DNA of 64,000 nucleotides, from the NCBI RefSeq assembly GCF_047511655.1, contig NC_133400.1, positions 315,001 through 379,000 on the forward strand. The letters are read 5' to 3'. This DNA comes from Castor canadensis. Taxonomy: Eukaryota > Chordata > Mammalia > Rodentia > Castoridae. Positions 13,263 through 25,689 of this stretch are shown here, piece by piece. The position numbers and the translations under genes were made by a program. The notes beneath the pieces are model-generated. The model was not told the origin of the DNA. It did not search any database and saw nothing but the letters and a program-made list of their open reading frames with translations. Numbering within the stretch: position 1 is the stretch's first letter; each line of letters begins with the position of its first letter.

Positions 13263-13577
13263 ATACATTTCCCCTAGATTCATTGTTCCTTATGTATTTT
13301 CTTTTGAGGTATTTATTCTGATTTATGAGTCTTTTGTCTTCAGATCTTTCTTGGGAATCTTCCTCAGAAATGATGGGGTTTGTATCAAGTCTGAATTCTT
13401 ATGGGATGAACTGTCAGTACCATCCTGCGGTGGGTAGGCGGTCATGTTTATACATGCCCAGCATTGGATTGTGAATTTCTTTCCATGTTTGAATTTGGTT
13501 TTGTCTGAATTGTTTAATTTTAAAAAAAATTCTCTGGTCACTCTTTTGCAATAGTTTGTTGGTTTAAAAGCCCAAAA

Positions 13578-13800
13578 GAACCTGGCACTTGTGGCTCACA
13601 CCTGTAATCCTAGCTACTCAGGAGGCAGAGATCAGGAGCATAGAGGTTCAGGCTAGCGCAGGTAAAAAGTGAGACCCTGTCTCAAAAATACCCAGCACAA
13701 AAAAAGGGCTGGTGGAATGGCTCAATGGTAGAGCACCTGCCTAGCAAGCATGAGACTGAGTTCAAACCCCAATATTGTCAAAAAATAAATAAATAAAAAG
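13578..13800 (+). repeat. Dimeric B1-ID SINE, sense, nearly full length
   Basis: A textbook copy. The left part has 'cacctgtaatcctagctact'; an A-rich linker is followed by the ID part 'gagcacctgcctagcaagca'; it ends in an (AAAT)n tail. Confidence 0.88.
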
Positions 13801-13989
13801 TCAAAAGAAAAGGATTTATAACCAGCCCACCTTCCTCAGCCCTACCTGAGAGATAAATCTTTCGGACTCCGATAGCCTCCGCAGCTCTGAATAATGGCCT
13901 CCCAGTGTTCTTTCTTCATTCCTTACTTTATATGTTATCTACTGATGTCCTCTTTTTTTATGTTTTTGTGTTTGATTTTTTCTTTTTGT

Positions 13990-14072
13990 TTTTGCAGTGC
14001 TGGGATGGAATCAACACAGAGCCTCAATCATGCTGACAAGCATCCTTCTACTGAGCTACATCCCAGCTACTC
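13990..14072 (-). repeat. ID SINE fragment, antisense
   Basis: 'gcagtgctgggatggaatca' through 'ctactgagctacatcccagc' is a diverged inverted ID unit. Confidence 0.65.
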
Positions 14073-14810
14073 AATGCAAAAACATTTTAAATCTAAATTA
14101 ATGTAAAAAAATCCATGTGAAATAAAACACTTTAAATTTTTTAAATAAAGATGGGGTCAATGTTCAACTTTTCCTTTTACCTCTGCTTCCACATGGGAAC
14201 ATTCCCTATTGTTTTGTGACTTCAGCCTCAGATGGTTCTTGCCTCTGTGTGATAGGTCATTTCCAGGACTCCGCTGCCCATGACCACACGTGCTCAGGTA
14301 CCATGCAAAGCAGGGAGCTCAAGGCCAGCACACCACATGGGCCCAGGGCAGATGAGCAACACGCAGCCCACTCCCAAGCCTTAGGAGAACAAGGACAGAG
14401 CATGCTAGAGCAAGGGTCCTCTGAGCATGAGCCCAAATCCTGTCCTGCATGGTTGCAATTCATTTCACTCCTGAGGCTCAAAACCACCCAGCTTCATCTG
14501 ACATGAGCGTAACCTGGAGAGTCCTTGTGCCTTGGGTCAGATTGCTGGGTTCCCACTATTGCACTGGCGGATGGAGAGTATTGCAAGCTGCTCAGATTTC
14601 TCAGCCTGAGAGTCTTTGTAAAGTCAAAGTCATGGAAGACCTGCTTCTCAGTAGAAGTTAGGAGCAAAATGTGACACCCTTAGGGTCACTTGACTAGTAA
14701 CTAACCTGCCCTTTCGAAAGGGATTTGTTCTTTATCCTGGGGTTTCTAATTATCTGATTTTTATTATTATTATTACCCCATTGGGTAGTTATTATTTATA
14801 TTCTTACAAT

Positions 14811-14880
14811 CTTTTTTTTTTTGGTGGCACTGGGGTTTGAACTCGGAGCCCCTGTTTGAGTCTCTCTGCCAGCCTACAGT
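14811..14880 (-). repeat. ID SINE fragment, antisense
   Basis: A T-rich run, then 'ggtggcactggggtttgaac', the inverted ID 3' end. It is truncated. Confidence 0.7.
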
Positions 14881-15304
14881 CTTCTATTTTCTTAGCTGCA
14901 CAGCCTGCCCCTCCCACCGCCCAGCCTCTTCCTGCCCCTCCAGCTGCCCTCTCCAACTTTGCTGCCTTTCCCAGCTTGGAACCTACTCTTTCCTCTAAAT
15001 TTCTGTACTTTTAATCATCCTTCTTTTTATATATTTTTACTTATGATTGTATTAGCATATAATAGTTGTACAGGGGCTAATCTTCCGTCTTTTTGGCCCC
15101 TAGTCTTGTTTTGTTAGAACAAGTCCTGAGAGTCTGTCCTGGTCTCTTCTGCCCTAGGACCTGATCAACCGTGTTGCTGGGTTTGCAGTTCTGGGTTGTA
15201 AACCATTTTCCCCGAAATTGAAGGCTCCAAAGTCTGTCTCGCTTGAGCTGTTGGGGGAACATCAGGTCAGCTTACATTCCTGTTCTTTGCAGGTGACCTG
15301 CTTG

Positions 15305-15605
15305 TTCCTTTTTTTCCCCCCGCTGGCAGTACTGGGGTTTAAACCCAGGGCCTTGTGCTTGCTAGGAAAGCACTCTATTGCTTGAGTTACACCCATAGCA
15401 CTTTTTTTTTTACTTTAGTTATTTTTTGGATAGGATCTTATGTTTTTTTCCAGGGCCACACTGGACCATGACATGCTCCACTACCACTTGGCTCGTTTAT
15501 TGGCAGGGGGTCTTGCTAACTTTATGCCCTGGTTGGACTTGAACCTTGACTTCCTGATCTCTGCCTCCAGGAGGTGGGATTACAAGCACACACTTCTGTG
15601 CCTAA
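15305..15605 (-). repeat. Dimeric B1-ID SINE (with extra B1 material), antisense
   Basis: Inverted ID ('agtactggggtttaaaccca') is followed by inverted B1 ending 'gtgggattacaagcacac'. It is longer than the basic dimer and may contain two B1-like parts. Confidence 0.75.
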
Positions 15606-15883
15606 CCTATCATAAATAATCTTTCTTCTGCAGTCTGGAGTCACCTCCTCAGCCTGTGCATTACTTTAAGATAGTATTTTTCATTCACCAGCTTAGCATG
15701 TCAGGTTCAGTTGGCCAGGACACCTTCTAAGAGTTCTCCTCTCCTCTTGCCTTTCTGACCTCTTCCTTGCCCTTTCTCCAATACTGACCATCCTGGGTTT
15801 GTTCTTTATTCTCCTTTCTCAGGTTTCTTGTGCTTTCATTCTGCGTCCTGAGTGATTTCTTCCATTCTGTCCTCCGGCACTTC

Positions 15884-15972
15884 TTTTTTTTTTTTTCAGT
15901 ATTGGGGTTTGAACTCAGGGTTTCATGCTTCTTAGGTGGGCGCTCTACACTTGAGCTATGCACCCAGCCCAT
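15884..15972 (-). repeat. ID SINE, antisense
   Basis: A poly-T run, then 'agtattggggtttgaactca' and 'acttgagctatgcacccagc'. Confidence 0.8.
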
Positions 15973-16714
15973 GCCCCTCAACATTTTTATTTCATGTTTT
16001 CTTTCAGAAATTATATATTTGGCCTCCCAAGAGTGGCCTCTTGTTGCTCCTTCCCTTGGCATCTTGCTCTGGCTTAGGGAAGCCATATTCGTCTGACCCC
16101 AGTCAGCAAGCTGTTTTCTTTTGTTCTCTTTGGTTTACTGAATGGGCTCCAGCCTCCTTCTTCCTGTTTATCTGGACCTTTCATTGCATTTACAGCATTC
16201 CTCAACCAGCTGGCAATCCTTGTTGCTTTGTAAGACTAAGACTGGAGCAAGAGAAAAATGGGCTGTGCTGTACCTGTGTGGGAGGCTGTCAATCTAAGCT
16301 CAAATGCTGGAGGCTGGAGGGGAGCCGACTGCAAAGAAGGGGCTCGTGAAAGAGCGAATGCAACATGAGGGCTTTTGGAAATAGTCTGGTTCTCTCAGAC
16401 TTCCTGGTTCTCAGGGAAGCTCTCCTTGCCACTTCTCTTCTGCTGTGGCTGGGTTAGGATCCTGCATCTATGTGAGGCATCCTGGACTCTCGTCCCTGAC
16501 CCTGGCCGTCTGTCTCACTTCCACCCCACTTGCCTGTGCTGAGTGAGCTCCTCTCTGCCTTTGTTGGGTGGGTCAGCCTCCTGCTGCGGTGCTCCCCACA
16601 GGTTCTCCTACTTTGCTGCATCGGCTTTCTCCATCCAACTCTCCTTCCCAGAGTGTGTTGAAACCCTTGCCTGCTGGCGGGCTCTCTCTGGTCTTCGGTG
16701 TTTCAGATTCTGTT

Positions 16715-16806
16715 CTTTTGTTTCCTTCTTGGTGGTCCTAAAGTCTGAACTCAGGGCTTCACACTTGCTAGGTGGATGCTCTACGCTTGAGGCATGCCTC
16801 CAGCCG
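16715..16806 (-). repeat. ID SINE, antisense, diverged
   Basis: 'ctgaactcagggcttcacac' and 'gatgctctacgcttgaggca' mark an inverted ID unit. Confidence 0.7.
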
Positions 16807-16974
16807 GTGCTCCTGTTCTATTTCTCCCCTCCCAACCCTAATGGACAGGAGGAAATGTTTGTGCCCTGCTGATGCCTTGGCCTAGTTGATGCAGTGGGTG
16901 TGAAGGATCTGTGTTTCTGTTTTCAATTCTGTTCTGGGTATCAGGCATGTCATGGTTTCTTGCCTCCTCATTTT

Positions 16975-17060
16975 CTTTTTCTTTTTTTTTGGTGGCACTG
17001 GGGTTTGAACTCAGGGCCTCATGCTTGCTAGGCTGGCACTCTACCACTTGAGCCCCTCCT
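16975..17060 (-). repeat. ID SINE, antisense
   Basis: A T-rich tail, then 'ggtggcactggggtttgaac' and 'gcactctaccacttgagccc'. Confidence 0.82.
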
Positions 17061-17339
17061 CATTTTCTTGAATGACTTGAGTTCTCCTTCCTGCTCACCC
17101 TTCTAGCCATGGTGAGGCCCAGGGAGAGAGTGAGGGCTGGAGGACAGCAGCATGGTGGGGGTTGGTTAGCCAGGCCCCTTGCTACAGAATCATTAGGACA
17201 GCCTCAGGAGGCAGAAACATGCATTAAGAGCACAAACTTAATCAGACAGCCCTGAGTTCAAATTCCCAGCTGTGCCAAGGCCTCCCACCCTATATGCATG
17301 TGACTCTGTGAGAAACAGCCATACACAGAAAGGCAGGCA

Positions 17340-17640
17340 GGCAGGATGTTAAGTGGCTTCTATGTGTCACCTGGATGTCTCCTGGAACACTGCCCTGGAA
17401 ACCCAGCCACCACGTGGTGAGGAAGCCCTGTCCACATATATGGAAAGGTCCAGCTCAGTCACAGCTGACAGTTGGCCTTGAGTCTTTGGGAATTGCCAGC
17501 TGCACCTTCAAGTCTTCCAGAGAACAGTGGCCTGGCTGGGCCATGCTAAATTCCTGGCCCAAGAGATAATGGATAATGGCTGTGTGCCAAGCCACTAAGT
17601 TTGGGGTAATTGTTACTTAGCAGCAGAGAACTAATATTTT
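17340..17640 (+). mobile_element. MaLR (MLT1-type) LTR fossil
   Basis: The end 'aagccactaagtttggggta' followed by 'cagcagagaactaatattt' is the characteristic 3' terminus of old MaLR LTRs. It is an ancient, diverged solo LTR; the left edge is approximate. Confidence 0.6.
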
Positions 17641-18529
17641 GGCTATTTTCCCAGACTAGTGACTTTGGCTTTCTTGAATGTCAAAGGGGTGAGTTCTCCT
17701 GACTTTGGGGGGCTGTTGTGAGGCAGTGACTCCCCACATCAGCCTTCAGGGTGCCTCCCTTTATAGCTGTCCCTTATGTGTGCTCCACGGCTGTTTCACT
17801 GCCTATTCACGCTGCCCAGTCTCACCAGACTGAGCTGACAGCATCTTGGCCACCTGCTGGTGTGTGATCCTCACTGGGTCAGAAGGCAATGGGAAATGTA
17901 GTGCCAGGTGTCCCTGGGAAGGCCACCCCATAAGACCAGATATCCCAACAGGGCTGTTTCCCACAGTGGAGACCACTGCGAAGATGCCTTTGGCACAATG
18001 GTCACTTAAGAAGGAAGGGGCATTCAGCTCTTGCCTCAAGCTCTGCTTTCAAACTTCTTAACAGCTCGGCTCAAATGTAAATGCAGAGGATAGTGTTACT
18101 CTCAGCCACACTGAAGGTGACGTAAATGAACACGCAAAGCCTAAGCAGTGCTATTAAACCCTAACCAGAGCAACAGAGAGGCAGCGTGCAGAACTCCCAT
18201 GGATCATCTCCCCACCCAGCTGGCAGAACATCCTCACTGCGGTGTGGGGTGGGAGCACCCCAGTGGCCTGGAGTTACCACTTTCCATCACGGAAGCCCCT
18301 GGAATGAATTATCATCCGGAGGAGTCATGGCTTATTCTACCAGGCCACATTGTGACAAGAGGCTCTTAGGAAGCAGTCCTGAGCTTCACTTGCCATTCAA
18401 GCCCCAAGTGGGCTGAGTTGAGACTGACCAGACCTGGAGATCCCTAAACCAACTAGCCACTGGGCATGGTTACACTACATAGCAGCATGGAGGCCACAGA
18501 TCCTTTATGAACACACGCATGAAGCATGT

Positions 18530-18790
18530 GCAAACGACACGCACATGCCTATGTGAGCCATATATGCACACATTACACCCTACACACAGTAAAAACATAC
18601 AGACACACCCCATATCCACATGAGTGGTTGTATATCCACACACACAACACAAAGGCACTCACACAAATATGTCCCCATGTGTGTGGATACCATCCATATC
18701 CATACCTGATATCACCACTCTGCACAAGAAGATACACACAGACATGGACAGCCATGCCCCTCACACTTGCACACACTTGCACGGATCACC
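18530..18790 (+). repeat. Degenerate CA-rich minisatellite-like tract
   Basis: Repeated 'cacac', 'acatac' and 'cacatg' words over about 260 bp without a clean unit. The long open frame across it is a by-product of the repeat. Confidence 0.7.
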
Positions 18791-19786
18791 ACAGGAAAGA
18801 ACACTCTTACGGGGCCAGATGTGTGCACACACGGAGGAATACAGGGAGTCCTCCACATAGGATAAGCAAACACATACTCAGATATCTGCCCACAGGAGCC
18901 TATCCTCTCTGCCTGTACACTGAGCACACAGCACCTGGCCATACTCATGTGCCCAGAGTAGGCACACCAGCCACTCCTGGAACCACACAGCACCTAGGTA
19001 TACCTTGGGTGCCTGGAGTGGCCCTAAGCTTTATCTGACCACTCATGGACTCTGGCACCCAGGGGCCCCCAAATTAATCTCCAGCAAGGACTGTGTAGGG
19101 GATAGTGACACACCCTGGAGGTCCCTCTCCCTGGAGAACCCAGTGGCTCACAGATGGCTTAGCAGCTCAGCCTTTCTCCCAGCTGCAGACCACACTGGGG
19201 GATCCTCAGGTCTCTCAAACCTCCAGACCCACCAGCAAAGCCACCACCTGACCTCTGCCCCCAAACCTCACTCCGGGCTGTCCAAGTTGGATGGCGCTTC
19301 TGCCACCAGGTCCCCAGGAGTTGCCATTTCTCCCTCACATCCAGGCTACCCTCAGTTTAATGGTTTCTCTGTGTCCCTCCTCAGGGCCCCTACTCTCCCC
19401 AAGATGACTGCACAGCCCTCAACTGGCTGCTCACGAATCTTCCTCATGCTTTGTCCCAGCTCAGCGTACATCAAGGACTCCCCTGACCTGCTGGTCCTTA
19501 GCCTTGCCCTCCCCTCACCGTACTCCAAACACAGCCACCCAGAAGTGACCCTCCCACCTCTCAGCCTGGGACTGATGCCTTCCTGCCCACTTCACCTGGA
19601 GCCCCTGGCTTTTCAGACCTCACGGCCTCCCACAATGGTACTTACTAGGCGTACAGTAGGTGCCCACTGTGAAGTTCCCCAATCACAGGGAGTTTCCTAA
19701 CCAAGGCCTGAGAGGAGAGGGGTTTTCTGTACTTCATTAAAACATGGCCTCCACCCAGCTCCACCTCCCAGCGCCCCAACACTCAC

Positions 19787-20015
19787 CACGAGCCAGTCAG
19801 GGTGCTAGCGCAGCCTGAGTCCCTGCAGCTGGAGCCCCTCTGCCCTCCAAGCTTAGGGGAGACGGACGGCCCCCTCCTGAGATTCCTCCTGGAGCCCTCA
19901 CAATGAGCCAAGGAGAGCAAACGGGCTAATGCCTCACACGTGTCAGCTGTTTCTTGTCTCAGAGACACGCATGCCCTCAGTTAGGCTGGGCGTCCGGCTG
20001 CCTGGCTCCCAGGAC
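19787..20015 (-). other. DPEP1: Candidate DPEP1 distal non-coding first exon
   Basis: On the minus strand a GC-richer unique segment ends in a perfect donor (CTCGTG followed by GTGAGTG) at 19787/19786. It could splice to the strong acceptor above 11560. A CTATTATCT TATA-like element and a GATA motif lie about 30-40 bp above the proposed start. The exon is inferred from signals only; the 5' edge is a guess. Confidence 0.35.
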
Positions 20016-20100
20016 GCCCGGCTGACCCAGGACAGGGCAGAGATAATAGGGTAACAAACCTTTGGGGGTCCCAGGCCGAAACCTAGGACGTCCATCGCAG
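20016..20100 (-). promoter_or_regulatory. DPEP1: Candidate DPEP1 promoter
   Basis: It contains AGATAA (20041-20046 on the + strand), a TATA-like CTATTATCT on the minus strand and a CCAAAGG half-site. It is supported only by its position upstream of a candidate non-coding exon. Confidence 0.28.
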
Positions 20101-21844
20101 GTACTGTGGCATCAGGTAGGGTACAGAGTTAAGAGGTAGGGAGAGGGCTTAGAGCCTCTTCCTGCCGAGTCTAGAGTCCCAGAGTGACCCAGGGATTCTG
20201 ATTCACATGCTCCATCTGACCCCTGGCCACCTGCTGAATTCTCTGGGTGAGAGTGACCTGTGCCCCCAAGTTGGAACCGCTCTCTCCTCAACCTGAGAAT
20301 GAGCCAGTTCTGACCTGCTAGGGCCTGGGGGCCCTTTGTTTCTTTATCTGAAGTTGGGGGAGGGTGGATTGCCCCCATCCCCAGCTACAAGGAAAATTAA
20401 AAGCAACCTTGGATTGGAATGTCCTCTGGCAGAACCACAGGACTTTTGAAACCGAGGGAGGGTCTGGTGGCCCAGCCTGAGCTGGAGGCTCAAGATTTCT
20501 GTGGTTACAGGGGGAGGGGAGTCCCTAGTGGGAGGAGAAGCCAGGGCTGTCACCAGCCCCACCCAAGGGGGGGGTCCCTCAGCTCTGTCCCTAAGCAGTC
20601 TGGGGTGGGACACAGTGCAGACACAGGGACACCACCCCTCCCCAAGCTGGCCCACCCTCTGGCCTGGCTGTGATTCCATGTGAGCCACTCCCCCCTGGAG
20701 CTGCCCTGTGTCTAAATGGGGGACAGTCTGTCTTCCAGAGACGCCATAGGAGTTAAGAAGGGGACACAATAGTGGGGCCCAGAGCCCAGGAAGGAAGCCT
20801 TCTCATCCCGTATTTCCAGGGGCTCTGGAGCAAGCAGCTGGGGACAGACAGGCAGAGCCCCTACAGGAACAGAGCACACACCTTGCACTTGCTGTAGAGC
20901 CAAATAACTAACAACCCCGACCCACCTGTGCCATGGTGCAGGTTGGTAAGGACCCTGCTGTCAAAGGTGCAGGGTGGGGTTCCCTTCCCTGGGCATCCTC
21001 GACCAGGGTCTGGGAGAGGAAGCCAGAGGAGGTGAAGGCTCAGGGCAGGGCTGGGCAAATGGCTTCTCATGTTTGGTGGTGGTGGCTCCAAAGTCTCTGC
21101 TGACTCTGGGCCCCCTCAGGATCTCCAGATCCACTTCTGGACCCTGAGCTCATTGTGGGGCTGTCAGGTGAGGTCTCCCATGTGCCCCTACCCCTGCCTT
21201 AGGGTTGGCCTCCCAGCAGGGTGGGAGTCTGGCAAGGGTGAGGGCACCTGGTCTCACAGCCCTGCCGCTGCCCCTGGGGAACATATTTATCTTTGTGGAC
21301 ATGCCCAGAGAGAGAACATCCAGAGATGCGGTTGAATGCGGTTGATATGGAGGATCTGAGATGAGTAAAGTAATCAAGGTGGATCTGCCAGCAGATGTAT
21401 CGTGTCTAGAGGATGTGCCTGTCCCAGGACTCTAGCCTCTTCTGGTGTTACATCCTCTAGGAGAGGGAGGAAGGGGCTGAGGAGACTCACCACTAGCCTG
21501 AGTGACCACCCAGGGCCAGAGAAGGGCCACCAGGCTTGTTAGATGGAGACAGTATTGCTTAGGACCAGGAGGGCCTGCATGCAAAACCCTGCAAAGCCCT
21601 GAGCTGGGCTCCATGCTCTGCGGCCACTGTCTTGAGATACTTAGTTTTATTTTTGACATGTTTTGTAAGCAAGTTTAATGTGATAAATTAAACACATGCA
21701 CGTAAATGTGCCCTACACTGCCCACCCCAGCTCATGGTGAACTTGGCACAGGTGTGTCCTTGTCTCTGTCTTCAGCAGTGCAGATAGGTGAGATTTCTTT
21801 CTGCTGACCAGATAGCCCAGGCCCTCTCAGTGGACACATCTTCT

Positions 21845-21965
21845 TTCTCTAATAATAACAAGGGCTCATGCTAATTGAGCAATTACTGTGTGCAGCCACT
21901 GTGTTAAGAGCTCACAGTGGCCTGTGAGTTAGGACTGCTTCTTCCTCCTCAGGGAACTGAGCCCT
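21845..21965 (+). repeat. MIR SINE
   Basis: 'aattgagcaattactgtgtg', then 'cactgtgttaagagctcac' and 'ctcagggaactgagccctg' follow the MIR order from centre to 3' side. Confidence 0.7.
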
Positions 21966-23019
21966 GGAGGGGGCTGGCGCTGCGCTCAGTGCCTCATCTC
22001 TTTTCCACCTGCATTCAGACTTTGCCTACCTCATTCTTTGCAGGTCACTACATGACTTCCTGTCCGTCTTCCAGCCTGGCTTTGTCAAGACTCTTGGTTT
22101 CAATGACAGAGGACTGTCTAAAACCCTGATCAAACAGCTCCTGGACATTCTACAGTGACCTTGTGCCCCTCTCGGCCACTCACTCCAGTGGGGGTCAATG
22201 GCATTGCTGCCTTAGACTTCTCCCAGGATGCAGCTCCTGCCCTCACTTCCTGTGGCCATAATAGCCCTTCTGTCTACCTTGTAAAACTATCACTTTTCTG
22301 CCAGTTTTGTGCCTGCACCATCCTCCCAGCTATCCCTACCAACAACACCACTTTACATTCATGATCACTCCTCAGGTGACCTCTTTAAGCCTCCAGGAAA
22401 CTTGTGCCTTGGGGTCTCAAGTGGTTTCTGGGCCAGGATGTCAGCCCCATCTGGGACTTTCCAGGGGGAACTCACCCTTGGAATCAGCACAAACTCTGGG
22501 TTTCATAGCCCTGGGTGTGGCGCTCCCCTGGTCCAGTACTGGACCTTGATCCCCTGTGCTCTCTGCACCAGGCTTGTATGAACCTTCCCAGCCCCGTCTC
22601 ACCCAGAGGCCACTCCTGTCCACAAAGCACATCTCTTCAGTGTGGCCTCTACATTGGCTGTTTCTCTGACCCTTTACCATTCATGCTTCATCTATCCTGG
22701 CTGCCTGAGTGAGCTACCTGTCTCAGAGTTCTGAATCCCACCTTTACTCTGATGATGCCCCATTTATCAGAATCCTCCCAGATTCTTCCTTAGTGTCCTC
22801 TTAGATCCAGCTACCTCCTGGGCATCTCCAGTTGGGGGTTGGGAGCATTTAAAACTCTGCCCAAACTAAGCACTGTCCTGACCTCTTCCCATGCCCCATC
22901 CTACTCCCCACTGTGGGAAGCTCCAGCAGAAGTACTGATAGTGTGCCAGTGCAGGGTGCCAGGCAGTTGTGCATTCGTCCTTCTGGGAGTGTGTGGTGTT
23001 TCTGGACGGAATTTTCCTT

Positions 23020-23312
23020 CACTCAGCAGGGTAAGTGAGGCAGATGCCTCTGCTGTGGGTGGGCTTCATTAGATCCATCAAGGGTCTGAGTGGTGGACAA
23101 AGGAGAGTTTGCTCCCTCTGCCTGCGGTCTGAGGGGGTCATTGTCTTCAGCTTTCCACTGGCCATGCTAGAGATGCTCCAACCCTGCTTCTGGCATCCAG
23201 CTTGCCAGCTGTGGACTTTGGGGTGTGTCAGCCTCCATGAGCAGTAGGCCAAGCCAATCTCTTTACATGTGTCCTCTGTTGGTTCTGCCTTTCTGGAGAC
23301 CCTGACTCACAC
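23020..23312 (+). mobile_element. Possible old MaLR/ERVL-type LTR fossil
   Basis: 'tgtgtcagcctccatgagc' and the terminus 'tctggagaccctgactcac' resemble the 3' part of ancient LTRs. It is diverged and the family is uncertain. Confidence 0.4.
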
Positions 23313-24939
23313 TGGGTCTTTCAGCAAACCCCCCAGCACTGACTGCTCTCACTCCTTACCTCCTGACCACCCCAACCTCTACCCAGCCTGGCCTCTTACT
23401 GTCTTCTCAACCTACCAGGCAGCTCCTCTGCTCAAAGTTCTTGGGGATCCCACCCCACAGGAGAAACCCTTAGGGGACACTCCAGTCTCCAGTGACCTCC
23501 AGCCCCAACACCACCTCCAGGCTCTCTGCTCCAGTTCATCCACCTGATCCTGTCTAACCCTCCAGGCATGCTTGGGTCCTCAGGACTTAAAGGTTCTCTT
23601 TTTAGAAACCCAGGGGCCCTGAGCCTCCCTCAGCATACTTTCTCATGCTCCCCAGGCCTCCCCAGTGTCCAACAGCTGCAGATTGCTCATTGTTTGCTTA
23701 TTGCCTGTGCCCCCAACCTCCCAAGAGAGACGCCCATGACCTCAGAGGTCTGATTGTGCATTCCAGTATGTCCCCAGCACAGAGTGGGTTATGGGGGAAA
23801 AGGAGTGAAATACAGAGCAGCAGGCTTTGCAAAGCCTGCTGGCCCCACCTCAGCCCCCATGCTTGCCTGGGACCACAGCAGAGCCACTGGGCTGTAGGTG
23901 GCTTTGAGGCAGATGGAGCCACTGAGGTGTGGCAGGTGGGAGGTTTGGCTTGTCCCAGAGGCTGCCTGCCTCTGTGGCTCTGGGCTACTCCTGGCAGCCA
24001 CCTGGGCTCCAACCTTAGCTCCTGGACCCAGGTCCCCTTGTGCACAACCAGGTGTTTCCAGTCTGCGTGCATGTGCTGGGCTTGGGACAGCCCAGAGGGT
24101 GAGATGTCTATAGGTGAGTTTAGAGAATGCTCATGTGTCCTATCAGGATTCTAGTCTGGTCCCATGGGCAATTCTGAGGCCAACCCAGGTCAAGGACCAC
24201 ATCTGTGAAGGCTACCCAGGGGTGGGGCAGAGCTGAGTATCTGCTGGCATTACTGCTGCTCTATCAGCAGATCCTCTCCTGATAAGGAACCCTGGCTATG
24301 ACCTCAGAAGCCAGCACAGCCTGGCCTCACACACTCCATGCCTGGAAGCAAAGTCAGTGGCCATAGGAACAGGACAGGGGAGGGCCTCCTGTGGCTGCTG
24401 GCTGGACCCTGGACTATAGGATAGGGAGAAGAGGAACTCTAAGTTGGAAGGAGGCACACATATGAAAATGTCTACAACTCCTCAGGCCTCAGCATCCTAT
24501 CTGTGAAATGGGCAGAGAGCCCAGACCACAGGCTGAGGCTGATAGGTGCTCAGTGGACAGACTAGGCAGTTAGGGTCAGTTGGGGGATGGTCCTAGTTCT
24601 CATACTTTCACCTCATGTGTGCAAGCCCCAGATGGAGATGAAACAGACCTGCCCAGACACTGGCTACTGTGGCTGCTGCCCTCTGGTGGCCACATGTAGA
24701 CCAGCCACGGTGGGAGGGGCCAGGGGAAGCTGTTCAGGGCCTTTCTGGCTCCTGCCAAGTGTGGCCATGGGATGTCACTTCACCAGGAGAAGCTGTTTCT
24801 CCTTTTCCACAGTGGACTTGGCCTGCAGGCTGGGATGACCCAGAGGACCACCTGTTGCTTGGAGCCATCATCTCCTCAACAATCCCTTCCCTCTGCAGTC
24901 CTGTGTTCTAACCCATGTCCTTGTGCCCCAGGAGCAAGG

Positions 24940-25040
24940 CTTGCTGCTTTCTATTTCCCAGCTCTGTAAACTGAGGTTCAGACAGCTAGTGCAGGGTGTG
25001 GGAGGCAGAGCCAGGATTTGCACCCACGCTACAGGTTTGA
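24940..25040 (+). repeat. MIR-like fragment
   Basis: 'ctctgtaaactgaggttcag' and 'ggcagagccaggatttgcac' are the MIR 3' core. Confidence 0.65.
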
Positions 25041-25689
25041 GGTTTCCAGACTTGCGCCTGGGCCCCTGTAATTGAGACTCTCAACCCTCATGAGGGGGAG
25101 AAGACCTAGCGTGGGTAGCCCTTGGTGCACCCTCTGCATCTTCGTTCCACCCCTACACACACCAAGCCCAAAAAGTGGCCTCCCAGAAGGACCCCTGCTG
25201 CTGCCACTCCTCTGTGGACACAGTCGTCATATGCTGCTGGACGCTCGCCTGGGCAGAGCGGGCTCCCACTGCTGCTCCTCCTGGGGGCTGATGCTGCCCT
25301 TTGTAGACAGGAGAATGAAGTCCAGAGAGCGCATGTCGGGGATATTTGCACTTCAGTGGACTGTGTGGATGTGCTCTCCTGCCCAGGACACCAAACAATT
25401 TGCCCAATCTCAGAGATGCTGGGGCTACCTCACCCCTGAAAACAGCTCACTGCATAAAGTAATACCGGAGCAGGCTAGTGACAGGGAAGTAATCCTCCCA
25501 TGGGACTCACCGCCCTGGAACATCCCAGTTGTAAATTTCTTTCAATCGTAAATTCCTTTGCAGATGGAAGTTCCCCAAAAGACAAGGGAGTCTGCTCCCC
25601 AGTTCAGACTGGAAAATGGCAGATGACCAGTAAAGGGGAATCTGCCTTCAGTCTGACCTCAGGTAAAGCCCTCTATTTAAGACCTTATG

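Larger units (their letters stand above)
11561..19786 (-). other. DPEP1: Probable DPEP1 5' intron (repeat-rich)
   Basis: If the candidate distal exon at 19787 is used, this 8.2-kb stretch is intronic. It holds many SINEs between 12.6 and 17.1 kb, a MaLR LTR near 17.3-17.6 kb and a CA-rich tract at 18.5-18.8 kb. I see no conserved coding sequence in it. Confidence 0.4.
20101..25680. other. Mostly unique intergenic DNA between DPEP1 and SULT5A1
   Basis: About 5.6 kb with very few young SINEs. I see only MIR pieces at 21.85-21.96 and 24.94-25.04 kb and a possible old LTR at 23.0-23.3 kb. No exon is supported. The low SINE density contrasts with both flanks. Confidence 0.55.

Noticed and set aside
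13700-13770. tRNA-like A and B box sequences in ID units
   Set aside because: They belong to tRNA-derived SINEs with A-rich tails and neighbouring B1 halves, not functional tRNA genes.
18526-19038. 170-codon open frame
   Set aside because: It is generated mainly by the CA-rich tract; His, Thr and Tyr runs reflect repeat words.
19005-19700. 231-codon plus-strand open frame
   Set aside because: It resembles no family I know, is low in structure and rich in Ser, Pro and Leu. It has no splice or promoter context and lies in probable intronic or intergenic DNA.
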